Assembly (NCBI GenBank): GCA_024225635.1
Contig: JAAEMK010001353.1
Location: 1-46,121 of the forward strand
DNA length: 46,121 bases
Direction: 5' to 3'
Source: Desulfobacteraceae bacterium
GTDB taxonomy: Bacteria; Desulfobacterota; Desulfobacteria; Desulfobacterales; Desulfobacteraceae
Of this stretch, positions 18,255 to 26,550 are shown one piece after another (position 1 is the first letter of the stretch; every line of letters begins with the position of its first letter). The translations under genes were made by a program, and so were the position numbers. The notes beneath the pieces are model-generated. The model was not told the DNA's origin. It worked only from the letters and a program-made list of their open reading frames with translations, and searched no databases.

Positions 18255-18845
18255 TTATTCCGGAATAAGGTTGAGCTCTTGAACCCGGAGTTCTTTTCCT
18301 TCATTATCAATGAGATTCAAGCACCCATAAGCCTGGGGGATGATAAATAGATCTTCCAGCTCCTTTTTCAACAGGGAGCAGAGGATCATCCGGTTCACCC
18401 CGGCATGGGCGACAATGAGTATGTTGCCCGTGGGGCCGGCTGAGATGCCACGGAAAACCGGAAGGATTCGTTTGGACAGGTCGGAAAAACTCTCCCCACG
18501 GGGCGGCCTGTAACCCGTCAGGTCATTGCCCCTTTTTTCCCACTGGCCGGGAAATTGTTCCTTTATTTTTTGAAATGTTTTTCCATCCCATTCACCAAGA
18601 TTGATCTCCTTTAATTCTTCCATCAGGGTGATCTGATCCCGGGCAAGGCCGGATACAATTTCAGCCGTGTGAACAGCCCTTGAAAGGGGGCTTGAGAAAA
18701 CCCGGTCAAGGTGGATCCCTGAAAAATATTTTTGCCAGAAATTCGCCTGGTCAAGGCCTGCCCGGCTCAGGCCCACATCTGTCTGCCCGATGAAGCGTTT
18801 TGTGGATGCGCCTGTGATTTCACCGTGTCTGAGTAGATAGATCAT
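18255..18845 (-). CDS. Histidine phosphatase family protein
   Basis: 196 residues. The catalytic RHG triad is at residues 6-8 (IYLLRHGEIT), followed by the phosphate-binding SSPLSRAVHTAE near 51, the acid-base E near LKEINLGEWDGKTF, and the second His in LIVAHAGVNRMIL near 146. The size and layout match alpha-ribazole phosphatase/phosphoglycerate mutase-like enzymes. It follows the NTP transferase gene on the minus strand with only 3 bases between, so the two form an operon. Given that partner, it may act on a nucleotide or cofactor phosphate linked to the molybdenum cofactor, but the substrate is unknown. Confidence 0.85.
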   Translation of the reverse strand: MIYLLRHGEITGASTKRFIGQTDVGLSRAGLDQANFWQKYFSGIHLDRVFSSPLSRAVHTAEIVSGLARDQITLMEELKEINLGEWDGKTFQKIKEQFPGQWEKRGNDLTGYRPPRGESFSDLSKRILPVFRGISAGPTGNILIVAHAGVNRMILCSLLKKELEDLFIIPQAYGCLNLIDNEGKELRVQELNLIPE

Positions 18846-18848
18846 TTT

Positions 18849-19973
18849 CTATTGAAGCACCTCCGTCAGATCTTTCTTTAAACTTTTTGACAGCTTTTCC
18901 TTGATGATGCAGGCGGTTTCAAGTCTTGCACCAATGGCTTCAACAGCCCCGGCATTGGTTTTATAACGAACCTGTTTCTCTTTGAAGCGTTTTTCAAAAT
19001 CTATGACAAGCTGATCCTTTATTACCAGTTTGTCCGCAAAATAGAGGATCTCTTTTTCATTTAGCGGGCAGTCCGGCGTTGTTTTTAAATCCATGTGCGT
19101 CAAAACAATATCGGCAACTTCTGAAAATCCCCTGTCCCTTAGAATCTCCGCGCCTTTTACGGCATGATCCGGTGCTTTTCTTGCTATATCATGTAGAAGT
19201 GCCGCCGCCTCCATGAGATGGATATCAAACAGGGGCGGGTTATGCTCCAGGCGGGAGCAGAGCTTGACCGCGATCTCAGCGACTTTCACGCAATGCTTCA
19301 TGACGGCTTCATCGGCAAGGGAACTGTCCTCAAGCATGCAGATGCACTCACAAGGTTCCGGGACATTGATCCTTTCTGCTTTTTGCCGGACAGCTTCATA
19401 ATCTTCCGGGGTATCCGCATCCATGTGAATCCCTTTGTCACAGACCTTGAGATCCATGGCATGGTTTTCGAAATCCGCAAGGCAGGCCCTTAATCCTCCC
19501 CCCTGGCTGAAGTTTTCTATCTTTTCCTTGAATTCGGTTGATATAAGCGGTGGATGCCCCCTTAAACCGTCAAATACAGGGTAGATGATTTTTTCCTTTC
19601 CACTCCTGTAGACCCTGAGCATCTCCCGGACTGTGTGGGCCCTGATGGCTGGGATATCCGCAGGCAGCACGAAAAAGGCATCACAATCCTCTTTCAAATT
19701 TTTCACCCCGGTTAAAATACTTGAAAACATGCCCTGGTGAAAGTCGGGATTATGGATACAGGTTGCGTCCATCGCTGTAATGCGGTTTTCAAGATCCGCT
19801 GACCTGTGGCCTGTTATGACTATGATATCGGTTATTCCATTCAGTTTGAACAGGTTCAAGGTTGTTTCAAGGATGGATCTTTTGGCAAGGGGTAAAAGCG
19901 GTTTAAACGCCTTCATCCGGGAAGAAAGACCGGCCACGGGGATAATTGCTGATATATTTTTCCTGTTTTTCAA
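18849..19973 (-). CDS. NTP transferase with C-terminal HD domain (MocA-like, DVU_1551-like)
   Basis: 374 residues. Residues 7-195 are a MobA/MocA-like nucleotidyltransferase: IIPVAGLSSRMKAFKPLLPL is the LxxGxSxRMG-K-type loop, then FFVLPADIPAI for the metal-binding Asp, and GHPPLIS and DADTPEDYE near the end. Residues 215-360 form an HD phosphohydrolase domain (HCVKVAEIAV, AALLHDIARK). MocA makes molybdopterin cytosine dinucleotide, the cofactor of Mop, so this is the probable missing member of the mop cluster. The start is a TTG; no in-frame ATG exists upstream before a stop. A palindromic operator lies 43 bases ahead. Confidence 0.82.
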   Translation of the reverse strand: MKNRKNISAIIPVAGLSSRMKAFKPLLPLAKRSILETTLNLFKLNGITDIIVITGHRSADLENRITAMDATCIHNPDFHQGMFSSILTGVKNLKEDCDAFFVLPADIPAIRAHTVREMLRVYRSGKEKIIYPVFDGLRGHPPLISTEFKEKIENFSQGGGLRACLADFENHAMDLKVCDKGIHMDADTPEDYEAVRQKAERINVPEPCECICMLEDSSLADEAVMKHCVKVAEIAVKLCSRLEHNPPLFDIHLMEAAALLHDIARKAPDHAVKGAEILRDRGFSEVADIVLTHMDLKTTPDCPLNEKEILYFADKLVIKDQLVIDFEKRFKEKQVRYKTNAGAVEAIGARLETACIIKEKLSKSLKKDLTEVLQ

Positions 19974-20005
19974 TGTGTGTTTCCATGTTTGTGATTAAAA
20001 TAACG

Positions 20006-20029
20006 ACTATAGTTCTGGTCAGACCAATT
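20006..20029 (-). promoter_or_regulatory. GntR/FadR-type operator at the NTP transferase promoter
   Basis: The perfect odd palindrome TGGTCAGACCA at 20016-20026 (extended TTC...AATT) matches the consensus half-site TGGT-N3-ACCA used by FadR/PdhR/LldR-like GntR repressors. On the minus strand a possible -10 (TATAGT, 20006-20011) lies directly next to it, so the operator would sit between -35 and -10. No GntR-family regulator is encoded in this window. Confidence 0.5.
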
Positions 20030-20574
20030 GATACCGCCACTTATCAATAAGGGTAATTTGGGCATCACGTCATTTGACCGGCACTATAAAGGGTGTTAAA
20101 AACATTACTTATTGTCTGAGCTCCTCGGTTTGAGTCTGTTTTTGTCTGATAAATTCCATTTGTCGAAATAAATCACAAAAACTGAGGTTGCACAATATAA
20201 AAAAATGCACATCTAAGCTCCTATCGGGATTTTCTATAACTTATCATCATGGCAACCATTTTCGTGGTAGTGGCTATGCGGGTCTTGTTTCCCCAAAGCG
20301 CTGGTGCTTTTTCTACATGCTGGCAGTTTTACCTATGCAAAATGAAATAGTGGTGTTTTTTTATCTATTTTAAGTCATAAAACTTCATAGTTTGTGTATC
20401 ATAAATTCAACATCCCCTTTCATTAAATTCCATGAAGCAATAAACATAAAATTAGTGTGTGGCTTTGAAAAACAGAGTAAATCGAGAATCTGTCGGGTTT
20501 CTTTCTTTAAGGGTGAAACAAATACTATCTGTTTGCATGATTTTTGCTATAATCTAATTTAGATTGAAGAAATA

Positions 20575-20784
20575 GTGAAATGTCCGTTTTTATGGATAAC
20601 AGGTGTACTTCTCAGTATTGTAATTCATGCGTTGTCCTTTCTAACTGCTTTCCATTGTTCTAAGGGTAAATCATATCTGCGGCCTGATATCTCTTACGTT
20701 ACTATTCTTCGTGACGAGAGGTGGCGGAAGATTCAAACATACCTGCAAAGGATAGGAGGTGATGTGGAGAATACTATAACCTAA
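20575..20784 (+). CDS. Possible small single-pass membrane protein
   Basis: 69 residues from a GTG. A hydrophobic stretch at residues 5-26 (FLWITGVLLSIVIHALSFLTAF) would span the membrane, with a basic tail (DERWRKIQTYLQRIGG). A consensus extended -10 lies 22 bases upstream and GAAGAA precedes the start. No family is recognised, and the ORF could be chance in AT-rich DNA. Confidence 0.28.
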   Translation: MKCPFLWITGVLLSIVIHALSFLTAFHCSKGKSYLRPDISYVTILRDERWRKIQTYLQRIGGDVENTIT

Positions 20785-21270
20785 ATTTGCGATTTTGCTG
20801 AAAAACCATATCTGTTGCGGCAGTATGGATCGCAGAATCTGACCAACTAACTGATGAGGAAAAAATAAGGGGGTAAATGCTATCGATGCAAATACTTTTG
20901 TTCTTCATTTTATAAATGGGGCGATATTGTTATTTTTAATAAAAAAAATAGTGAGGAATACATTATGAAAAATTTAAAATGGAAATTGTCGGTCAGTCTG
21001 GTTCTATTAGTGTTATTTGTTTTGGGTATTTCAGTAACACAGGCAGCACCGATTGATCTGCATATTATAAGCAGCAGCGATTGGCTGGCAACGAATACCG
21101 ATCCGGGAGCAGGATGGACGGACGTCGGCTTTGATGACAGCGCCTGGATCAATGCCAGTGCTCCGTATCAGGGACTTCCGAACACACCGGGTGATGTCCT
21201 CCCCGGAACCTCTGCCGAGTTCATGTGGTATTGGGATGCGTCCTACCCTGCCGATGGAGAATCCGGGCCG

Positions 21271-21280
21271 GGTATAGCCT
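21271..21280 (+). repeat. Left target-site duplication
   Basis: GGTATAGCCT occurs at 21271-21280 and again at 22755-22764, directly outside both ends of the element. This length fits the 9-12 bp duplications of IS4-family elements and shows that the element moved in as a unit. Confidence 0.9.
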
Positions 21281-21293
21281 CAATGTCATAAAG

Positions 21294-22644
21294 TTAGCGG
21301 CAAGGTTTATAATTCATGTAATGCTCTCTTTTGTTGATTTTATGTTTTCGTTTGAATTTACGTCCTGGTCTAATCGGTTCTGTTGCTGCCATGAAAACCG
21401 CATGGATGTCCTGGATTAACTGTACAATGATTTCACGAGGTCTTTCAAAGAGCAAAAAGAGTGTGTCTTTGGATTTTGAAATTGCCTGTGTCATGTTTAA
21501 TTGATATTCGTGTTTTTTTTCAGTTTCCTCATTTTCTATATTTACTTGAGCAGGAGAGGACAGTATCCATGTAAGATTTTTTGCCAGGACTTTCGCATGG
21601 AAATCTTGATAAACAGACAATGAAGACTTGCCGGAAAAATTACCGATTTCAATACGCTGTTTCATAAAAAGATAATCAACTTCCACCGGCCAGCGTTTAT
21701 GATACAAATCCATAAATATTTCATGGGGGAACTTTTGTTCATTGGTTAAAGATGTAATAAGGACTTCAATTTCACCGGTGTCAAGCTCGACTCTTATAAG
21801 ACGCAAACGTAAAGGACGGGTATCAAGCCCCATGTCATCACATTCTTTTTTTGATTGGTATGATGGTTGAAGATCAATTAAGATTTCCCGGGCCCCTGAT
21901 TCAACAAAATTTTGAACGATTTTCCATTGGTTTGAGATTCTTGCACAAAAATGACCATCCTGAGACATAATGAGATTAAAAATCCAATAAGCAGGATAGC
22001 CACGATCCAATAAAAGCAAATCATTTGGAAGCAGATTGAACATATGGCTATGAAACAGGTCTCTTTCCCCGATGCGGTAAGGACTGATGATGGCTTCAAT
22101 TGTGACTTTATTCAGAACATCAAACATTTGTGAGACACGTGCCATAACACAAGCAGGTCCTTTGTTGGGTTTTAATATGCCGAAGTGTTCTCTGATCTCC
22201 TTATATTTAAATAACTTCAGAGTACTCCCGTCTATTGCAAGAAGATTAAAACCGTTCCATGTTTTTGTGTTTTTAAAATGATCATAGAAAAAATCAAGGA
22301 GATGCTGATTGAATTCTATGAAAGCATCATATTTGAGTTTCTTTCGAGCCAAAGACAAAGCCATTTTCGTGACAAAAGTAATAGGAACATCCAACCGGAA
22401 CAATGCTTTGAAAAAATGGTCCAGCTCGTCTTGATATGATCCTTTGATGAAATTAATAAAATACAGGAAAAGCGTTTGAAACGGAAGAATTCGTGTGCGT
22501 GTAAAGTCTTTTTCAGATTGTTTGTGTCTGTTGATAAATTGTGGCGAATGCAGGATTTCTTTAAGATATTCGATTAACTCGGCACAGGTTTTGGAAAGCA
22601 GGTTTCATGCCAAGCTTACTTTGTTTTTTGATTTTTGTTGGCAT
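21294..22644 (-). pseudogene. IS4-family DDE transposase with a frameshift near the N-terminus
   Basis: The uninterrupted part (to about 22595) shows the DDE signatures: LLAIDGSTLK for the first Asp, LLLLDRGYPAYWIF for the second, and the YHKRWPVEVDYLFMKQRIE region for the catalytic Glu, in the Y-x2-RW-x-VE form of IS4 elements. The expected start is the ATG at 22644-22642, preceded by AAAGGAG, giving MPTKIKKQSKLGMK. After that the frame has to shift by one base at the GG of 22601-22602 to continue as LLSKTCAELIEYLKEIL. Without the shift the product stops after 27 residues. This is either a real inactivating mutation, a sequencing error in a short run, or an unusual frameshift site. Confidence 0.8.
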
Positions 22645-22738
22645 TCCATTCTCCTTTCATAAGAGGGGGTTAAAGTTGGTATACTTCAACAAGTATATCA
22701 TAATTTTCTATATTTACAATAGCTTATCGCCACTTCGT

Positions 22739-22754
22739 TAACTTTATGACATTG
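22739..22754 (-). repeat. Right terminal inverted repeat of the IS
   Basis: TAACTTTATGACATTG is the exact reverse complement of the left end at 21281-21296; similarity becomes partial further inside. The right copy of the duplicated target follows at 22755-22764. Confidence 0.9.
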
Positions 22755-23210
22755 GGTATAGCCTGGTTTAGGTACGAATTCACATTAGATCTTGCAATCG
22801 ATAGTTTGCCCCTTGTGGCACAAGCGTTGATAGCTGTTGATGATGATTTTGATTTTTATGTGAACGGGAAGTTTCTCCTGGGTAATCATGACCACGGCGG
22901 GGCGGATGATATCTTTTTTGTGGATTTCTTATCGGATTTGCAAAATGGTGAGAATGTTCTTGCGATTCGGGGGATAGACGGGTGGTCTGATACAACCGGT
23001 ATTGATAGAGATTACGAGCGAGTCCTGTTTGATGGGCATATCTCAACCGTCCCCGAACCGGCAACCCTTGCTTTGCTCGGTATCGGTTTTGTTGGCTTGG
23101 GTGTGATATTCCGACGTTATAAAAATCTTTAGCCCTGACCGGCGGGTATAAATCGTTTCTGTTTTTCCAAGATAACGTCATCCCCCTCATAAGGTAGGGA
23201 CGGAGGACAG

Positions 23211-23236
23211 CCGGGTTGCCTGTAATGGCAGCCCGG
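23211..23236 (+). terminator. Hairpin downstream of the PEP-CTERM gene
   Basis: CCGGGTTGCC and GGCAGCCCGG pair over 10 bp (one G-U pair) around a 6-base loop TGTAAT, 80 bases after the stop codon. There is only a weak T-run after it. It may end transcription between the PEP-CTERM gene and the cation efflux gene. Confidence 0.5.
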
Positions 23237-23343
23237 TAAATCAAAATTGGTCCCCAAGGGTTTATCCTTTAACAATCCGCTGTTTTTCATATAACATGGG
23301 AGATGTTCTGTATCCTGGTTAACCTTGTCAAGGAGAGGTGGAT

Positions 23344-24249
23344 ATGTCCCATGACCACAACCATGACCATGAAACCCGTGATTATAATCGCGCCTTTGCC
23401 ATTGGCGTCGGGCTTAATCTTATTTTCGTCGCCGTTGAAGCGGGGTATGGCGTTGCTTCTGGGTCCCTGGCCCTGATCGCGGACGCCTGGCACAATTTGA
23501 GCGATGTGCTGAGCCTGCTCCTTGCCTGGGGGGCGGGCTGGCTGGCTCAAAAGCCCCCGACCGAGAAAAGGACATATGGTTTTCGCAAGGTGACCATAAT
23601 GGCCTCCCTTTCCAGCGCCATATTGCTGCTGGTGGCACTGGGGGGCATTACATGGGAAGCCATTGGCCGGTTCCTTGAGCCCGGACCGGTCGAGGGGATG
23701 ACCGTGATCATTGTCGCTGCCATCGGCGTTGTGATCAACACCGTGACGGCGCTGCTTTTTGTCTCCGGCCGGAAGCACGACTTGAACATCAGGGGGGCCT
23801 TTCTCCATATGGCCGCCGATGCCGGTGTTTCATTCGGTGTGGTGGTGGCGGGGATGATCATCATGGCCACGGGCTGGCTGGTTATCGATCCGCTGATCAG
23901 TCTTTTTATCGTGGCTGTCATCCTTGGGGGCACCTGGTCCCTGCTCCGTGATTCCATGAACCTCGCCATTGATTCGGTTCCCGAAGGCATTGATATGGCG
24001 GGAATAAGGCAATACCTGACCGGCCTTGAAAATGTTTTTCAGATACATGATCTCCATGTCTGGCCCATGAGTACCACCCAGGTGGCCCTGTCTGTACATT
24101 TGATCATGGGGGAGGATTTCCAGGACAAGGATTTCCTGTCAAACCTCCAGCAGCAGCTGCATGATCGTTTCGGCATAGAACATTCCACCATACAGGTTGA
24201 AAGGGAAGGGGATGCCCCCTGCATGTTAGACAGGAACAGGGGCATGTGA
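23344..24249 (+). CDS. Cation diffusion facilitator (CzcD/ZitB-like) metal efflux protein
   Basis: 301 residues from the ATG at 23344, chosen for AGGAG eight bases ahead (an in-frame GTG at 23338 is the alternative). The N-terminal His-rich MSHDHNHDHE precedes six membrane helices. The metal site is formed by ALIADAWHNLSDV in TM2 (HxxxD) and LHMAADAGVSFGVV in TM5 (HxxxD). The cytoplasmic C-terminal domain starts near IDSVPEGIDMAGI and contains IHDLHVWPMSTTQVALSVH. It exports divalent metals such as Zn2+, Cd2+ or Co2+ in exchange for protons. No regulator gene is adjacent. Confidence 0.92.
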   Translation: MSHDHNHDHETRDYNRAFAIGVGLNLIFVAVEAGYGVASGSLALIADAWHNLSDVLSLLLAWGAGWLAQKPPTEKRTYGFRKVTIMASLSSAILLLVALGGITWEAIGRFLEPGPVEGMTVIIVAAIGVVINTVTALLFVSGRKHDLNIRGAFLHMAADAGVSFGVVVAGMIIMATGWLVIDPLISLFIVAVILGGTWSLLRDSMNLAIDSVPEGIDMAGIRQYLTGLENVFQIHDLHVWPMSTTQVALSVHLIMGEDFQDKDFLSNLQQQLHDRFGIEHSTIQVEREGDAPCMLDRNRGM

Positions 24250-24384
24250 TTTGAAGCTTGACAGTTAGAGCTTTTTTCCGATAAAGACCCAGCCAGCAGG
24301 TTTGCCTGCGGTGCGGGAAAATAATTGAAACCGATGTTTTTATGGGCGGGAGGGACAGCCCCCGTGCCCGGCGGGAAAGTTTAC

Positions 24385-26484
24385 ATGGGAATGCAACCTG
24401 AAAGCCTGGATATTGAAAAGATCCAGGCTGAAAACAGAAGGCTGAAGCAGGCGTTAAGCCGGGAGAAGGATAAGAACCGCTCCCTTCAATTGAAGCTGCA
24501 ACATCGCCAGGCCATGCTGGAAACAACTGCTGAAGGTGCGTTCATCATGACAGAGACCTTTGTGGATTGTAATTCACAGGCCTGTAAAATATGGAAAACC
24601 CAGAAAAACGAGATTATAGGGAAATCTCCTGCCGATTTTGCCCCCCTTTACCAGCCCAATGGTGAAAAATCCCATGACATGGCCAAAAGAAAAGTCCGGT
24701 CCGCCCTTTCCGGAAACCCCCAGCGCTTTTTCTGGAAGGATAAATTGGCTGACGGTTCCATCATTGATACGGAAGTCTTTTTAAAACAGGTCATCATAAA
24801 TGGGAAAAAGCATGTTTCAGCATCCATCCGGGATGTGACCCAGTCAAAATCAAAAGAAAAAAACTCCATTGAGCTGATTAAAAAAATGGCTTTGATCCTG
24901 GGCAAGCGGAAAAAAGCCCTTGCCCGGTCCACCATGGCGCTCAAGGAGGAGCAGGAGAACATCCGCATGGTGGAAAGGGAACTGGAACTTGCGGATACGG
25001 AACTCCAGCATGCCTTTGAAACAGCGGACAACGGGCTGGTGCTTTTTGACAACCATCGGAACGTCCTGAAGGTAAATTCAGCTTTTTCCAGGCTGACAGG
25101 CGTGATGCTCGATAAACGGGGATCTCAAAAATGTTATGATCTGTTTCCCTGCAAAGGGTGTGAAAAAGGATTGAAATGCAGGGCCGAGGAGCTGTTGCTC
25201 AAGAGTGACAGGGCTGAATTTGAAACCCGGTGCATCAATCACAAGGGGGAGATCATTCCCTATATCGTATTCGCAAGGTCACTCCGGGATTATTCCGGAC
25301 AACGGGTGGGTACGCTCCAGAGTTTCAAGGACCTTGGTTCCTATAAGAGCGGGGTTGATCAGCTCAAGGCCTCCGAAGAGATGCACCGGGTCATTTTATC
25401 AACGATTTCAGATGCCGTATTCATCGTCAATGATGAGGGGAATTTCTTTTTCATCAGTCCAAGTGTGAAAAATATTTTCGGATTCACCCAGGAAGAGGTC
25501 TGGTGGATGGATAATATTGAGACGCTTTTGGGAAAACGGTTTTTTTCGTTGGAGGAGCTGGATGAAAAACGGAAGATAACCAGCAGTGAAATTACCGTCT
25601 TGGATAAGTCCGGTAAAGAACATCATATCGTTGCCTCGGTGAAAAGAGCAAACATTGGCGGTGGAACCATCCTGATCTCCTGCCATGATATCACGGAGGA
25701 GAAGATACGCAGCAGGCAGCTGGAGCAGGCGGGAAAAATGGTGACCCTTGGCATCCTGGTTGCCGGCATGGGTCATGAAATCAATAATCCCAATCAATAT
25801 ATCGGTTTAAACGCCCCCCTTCTCAGCCGGGTGTGGAACGATGCCGCCCAAATACTGGACAATGAGTATGAAGCCCATGGCGAATTCTATCTTGGGGGAC
25901 TGAAGTACTCCATGGCCAGGGAAAAGATTCCCGGATTGTTTGGCGGGATTATCACGGGTTCCCGGCGGATAAAGGCCATTGTTTCCGACCTGAAAAACTA
26001 CTCCCGCCAGGATGTGTCCGGCCAGGATAACATTGTTTATCTCAATTCCGTGGTCAAGCATTCCCTGACCCTTGTGAACAATCAGATAAAAAACAGCACC
26101 CATGATCTCAGAGTGGATTATGCAAAAGGAAAACCCAGGTTTAAAGGCAATTTCCAGCAGATCGAACAGGTGATCATCAATCTTGTTCAAAATGCGTGTG
26201 AGGCATTGACGGAAAAAAGCCAATCCTTGAGGATTACCACCGGCATGGATGAGATCACCGGAACTGTATCGCTGGAGGTTAAGGACCAGGGCGAAGGGAT
26301 AAGCCCGGGGGATCTGGATCATGTTACAGACCCGTTCTTCACCACCAAACGATGCTGTGGGGGAACAGGCCTGGGGCTTTCCATCAGTGAGAAAATAATC
26401 AAGGAGCACGGGGGCGGGGTGAGATTCATCTCCGCGTCGGGCAAGGGAACAACCGTGAGGGTGCTATTCCCGCCGTTGCCCTGA
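24385..26484 (+). CDS. PAS-domain sensor histidine kinase (cytoplasmic)
   Basis: 699 residues from the ATG at 24385 (GGAAAG six bases before); an in-frame TTG at 24325 is less likely. There is no signal peptide or membrane segment, so it senses an internal cue. It opens with a coiled coil, then has three PAS-like domains, about residues 35-150, 205-320 (with the cysteine group CYDLFPCKGCEKGLKC) and 330-440. The HisKA box is AGMGHEINNPNQY near 465, and the ATPase has NLVQNACEAL, DQGEGI and PFFTTKRCCGGTGLGLSI. The response regulator follows 66 bases downstream, forming a two-component pair. Confidence 0.9.
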   Translation: MGMQPESLDIEKIQAENRRLKQALSREKDKNRSLQLKLQHRQAMLETTAEGAFIMTETFVDCNSQACKIWKTQKNEIIGKSPADFAPLYQPNGEKSHDMAKRKVRSALSGNPQRFFWKDKLADGSIIDTEVFLKQVIINGKKHVSASIRDVTQSKSKEKNSIELIKKMALILGKRKKALARSTMALKEEQENIRMVERELELADTELQHAFETADNGLVLFDNHRNVLKVNSAFSRLTGVMLDKRGSQKCYDLFPCKGCEKGLKCRAEELLLKSDRAEFETRCINHKGEIIPYIVFARSLRDYSGQRVGTLQSFKDLGSYKSGVDQLKASEEMHRVILSTISDAVFIVNDEGNFFFISPSVKNIFGFTQEEVWWMDNIETLLGKRFFSLEELDEKRKITSSEITVLDKSGKEHHIVASVKRANIGGGTILISCHDITEEKIRSRQLEQAGKMVTLGILVAGMGHEINNPNQYIGLNAPLLSRVWNDAAQILDNEYEAHGEFYLGGLKYSMAREKIPGLFGGIITGSRRIKAIVSDLKNYSRQDVSGQDNIVYLNSVVKHSLTLVNNQIKNSTHDLRVDYAKGKPRFKGNFQQIEQVIINLVQNACEALTEKSQSLRITTGMDEITGTVSLEVKDQGEGISPGDLDHVTDPFFTTKRCCGGTGLGLSISEKIIKEHGGGVRFISASGKGTTVRVLFPPLP

Positions 26485-26550
26485 CTGTAATGCATGTGGA
26501 AATAATGCGGAAAATAATAATCAGTAAAAAGGAAAACCGGAAGCCGGCAT

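Larger units (their letters stand above)
19974..20964. other. Long AT-rich intergenic region
   Basis: Almost 1 kb with low GC. Apart from the operator near 20016 and a possible small gene at 20575-20784, I see no protein-coding sign, repeat or RNA gene. An extended -10 motif (TG-N-TATAAT, 20545-20553) stands just ahead of the small ORF. The last part, 20785-20964, leads to the PEP-CTERM gene and holds only poly-A/T tracts. Confidence 0.4.
21281..22754 (-). mobile_element. IS4-like insertion sequence, 1474 bp
   Basis: Both ends carry the same 16-bp terminal inverted repeat (CAATGTCATAAAGTTA at 21281-21296, its complement at 22739-22754), and 10-bp direct repeats flank the element. One transposase gene fills it on the minus strand. 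The element is AT-rich compared with its host region. The flanks are identical and the host gene is otherwise intact, so the insertion is recent. Confidence 0.93.
20965..23132 (+). pseudogene. PEP-CTERM exported protein gene, disrupted by an IS element
   Basis: The first part (20965-21280) encodes a signal peptide (residues 1-28, VSLVLLVLFVLGISVTQA) and a domain starting DLHIISSSDWLATN. The second part (22765-23132) ends with the sorting tail VPEPATLALLGIGFVGLGVIF followed by RRYK, the standard PEP-CTERM signal cut by an exosortase. Removing the IS and one copy of the 10-bp duplication joins the two in frame (GPGIA then WFRYEFTLD), restoring a 227-residue protein with a beta-sandwich, carbohydrate-binding-like core (AVDDDFDFYVNGKFLLGN). 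In its present form the product stops within the IS after 108 residues and loses the anchor. GAGG precedes the ATG. Confidence 0.9.

Noticed and set aside
25130-25190. Cysteine cluster in the second PAS domain as a novel metal site
   Set aside because: Cys-containing PAS domains of this pattern (CY-x3-F-x-C-x2-C) are, as far as I recall, common in Desulfobacterota kinases, so it is not distinctive.
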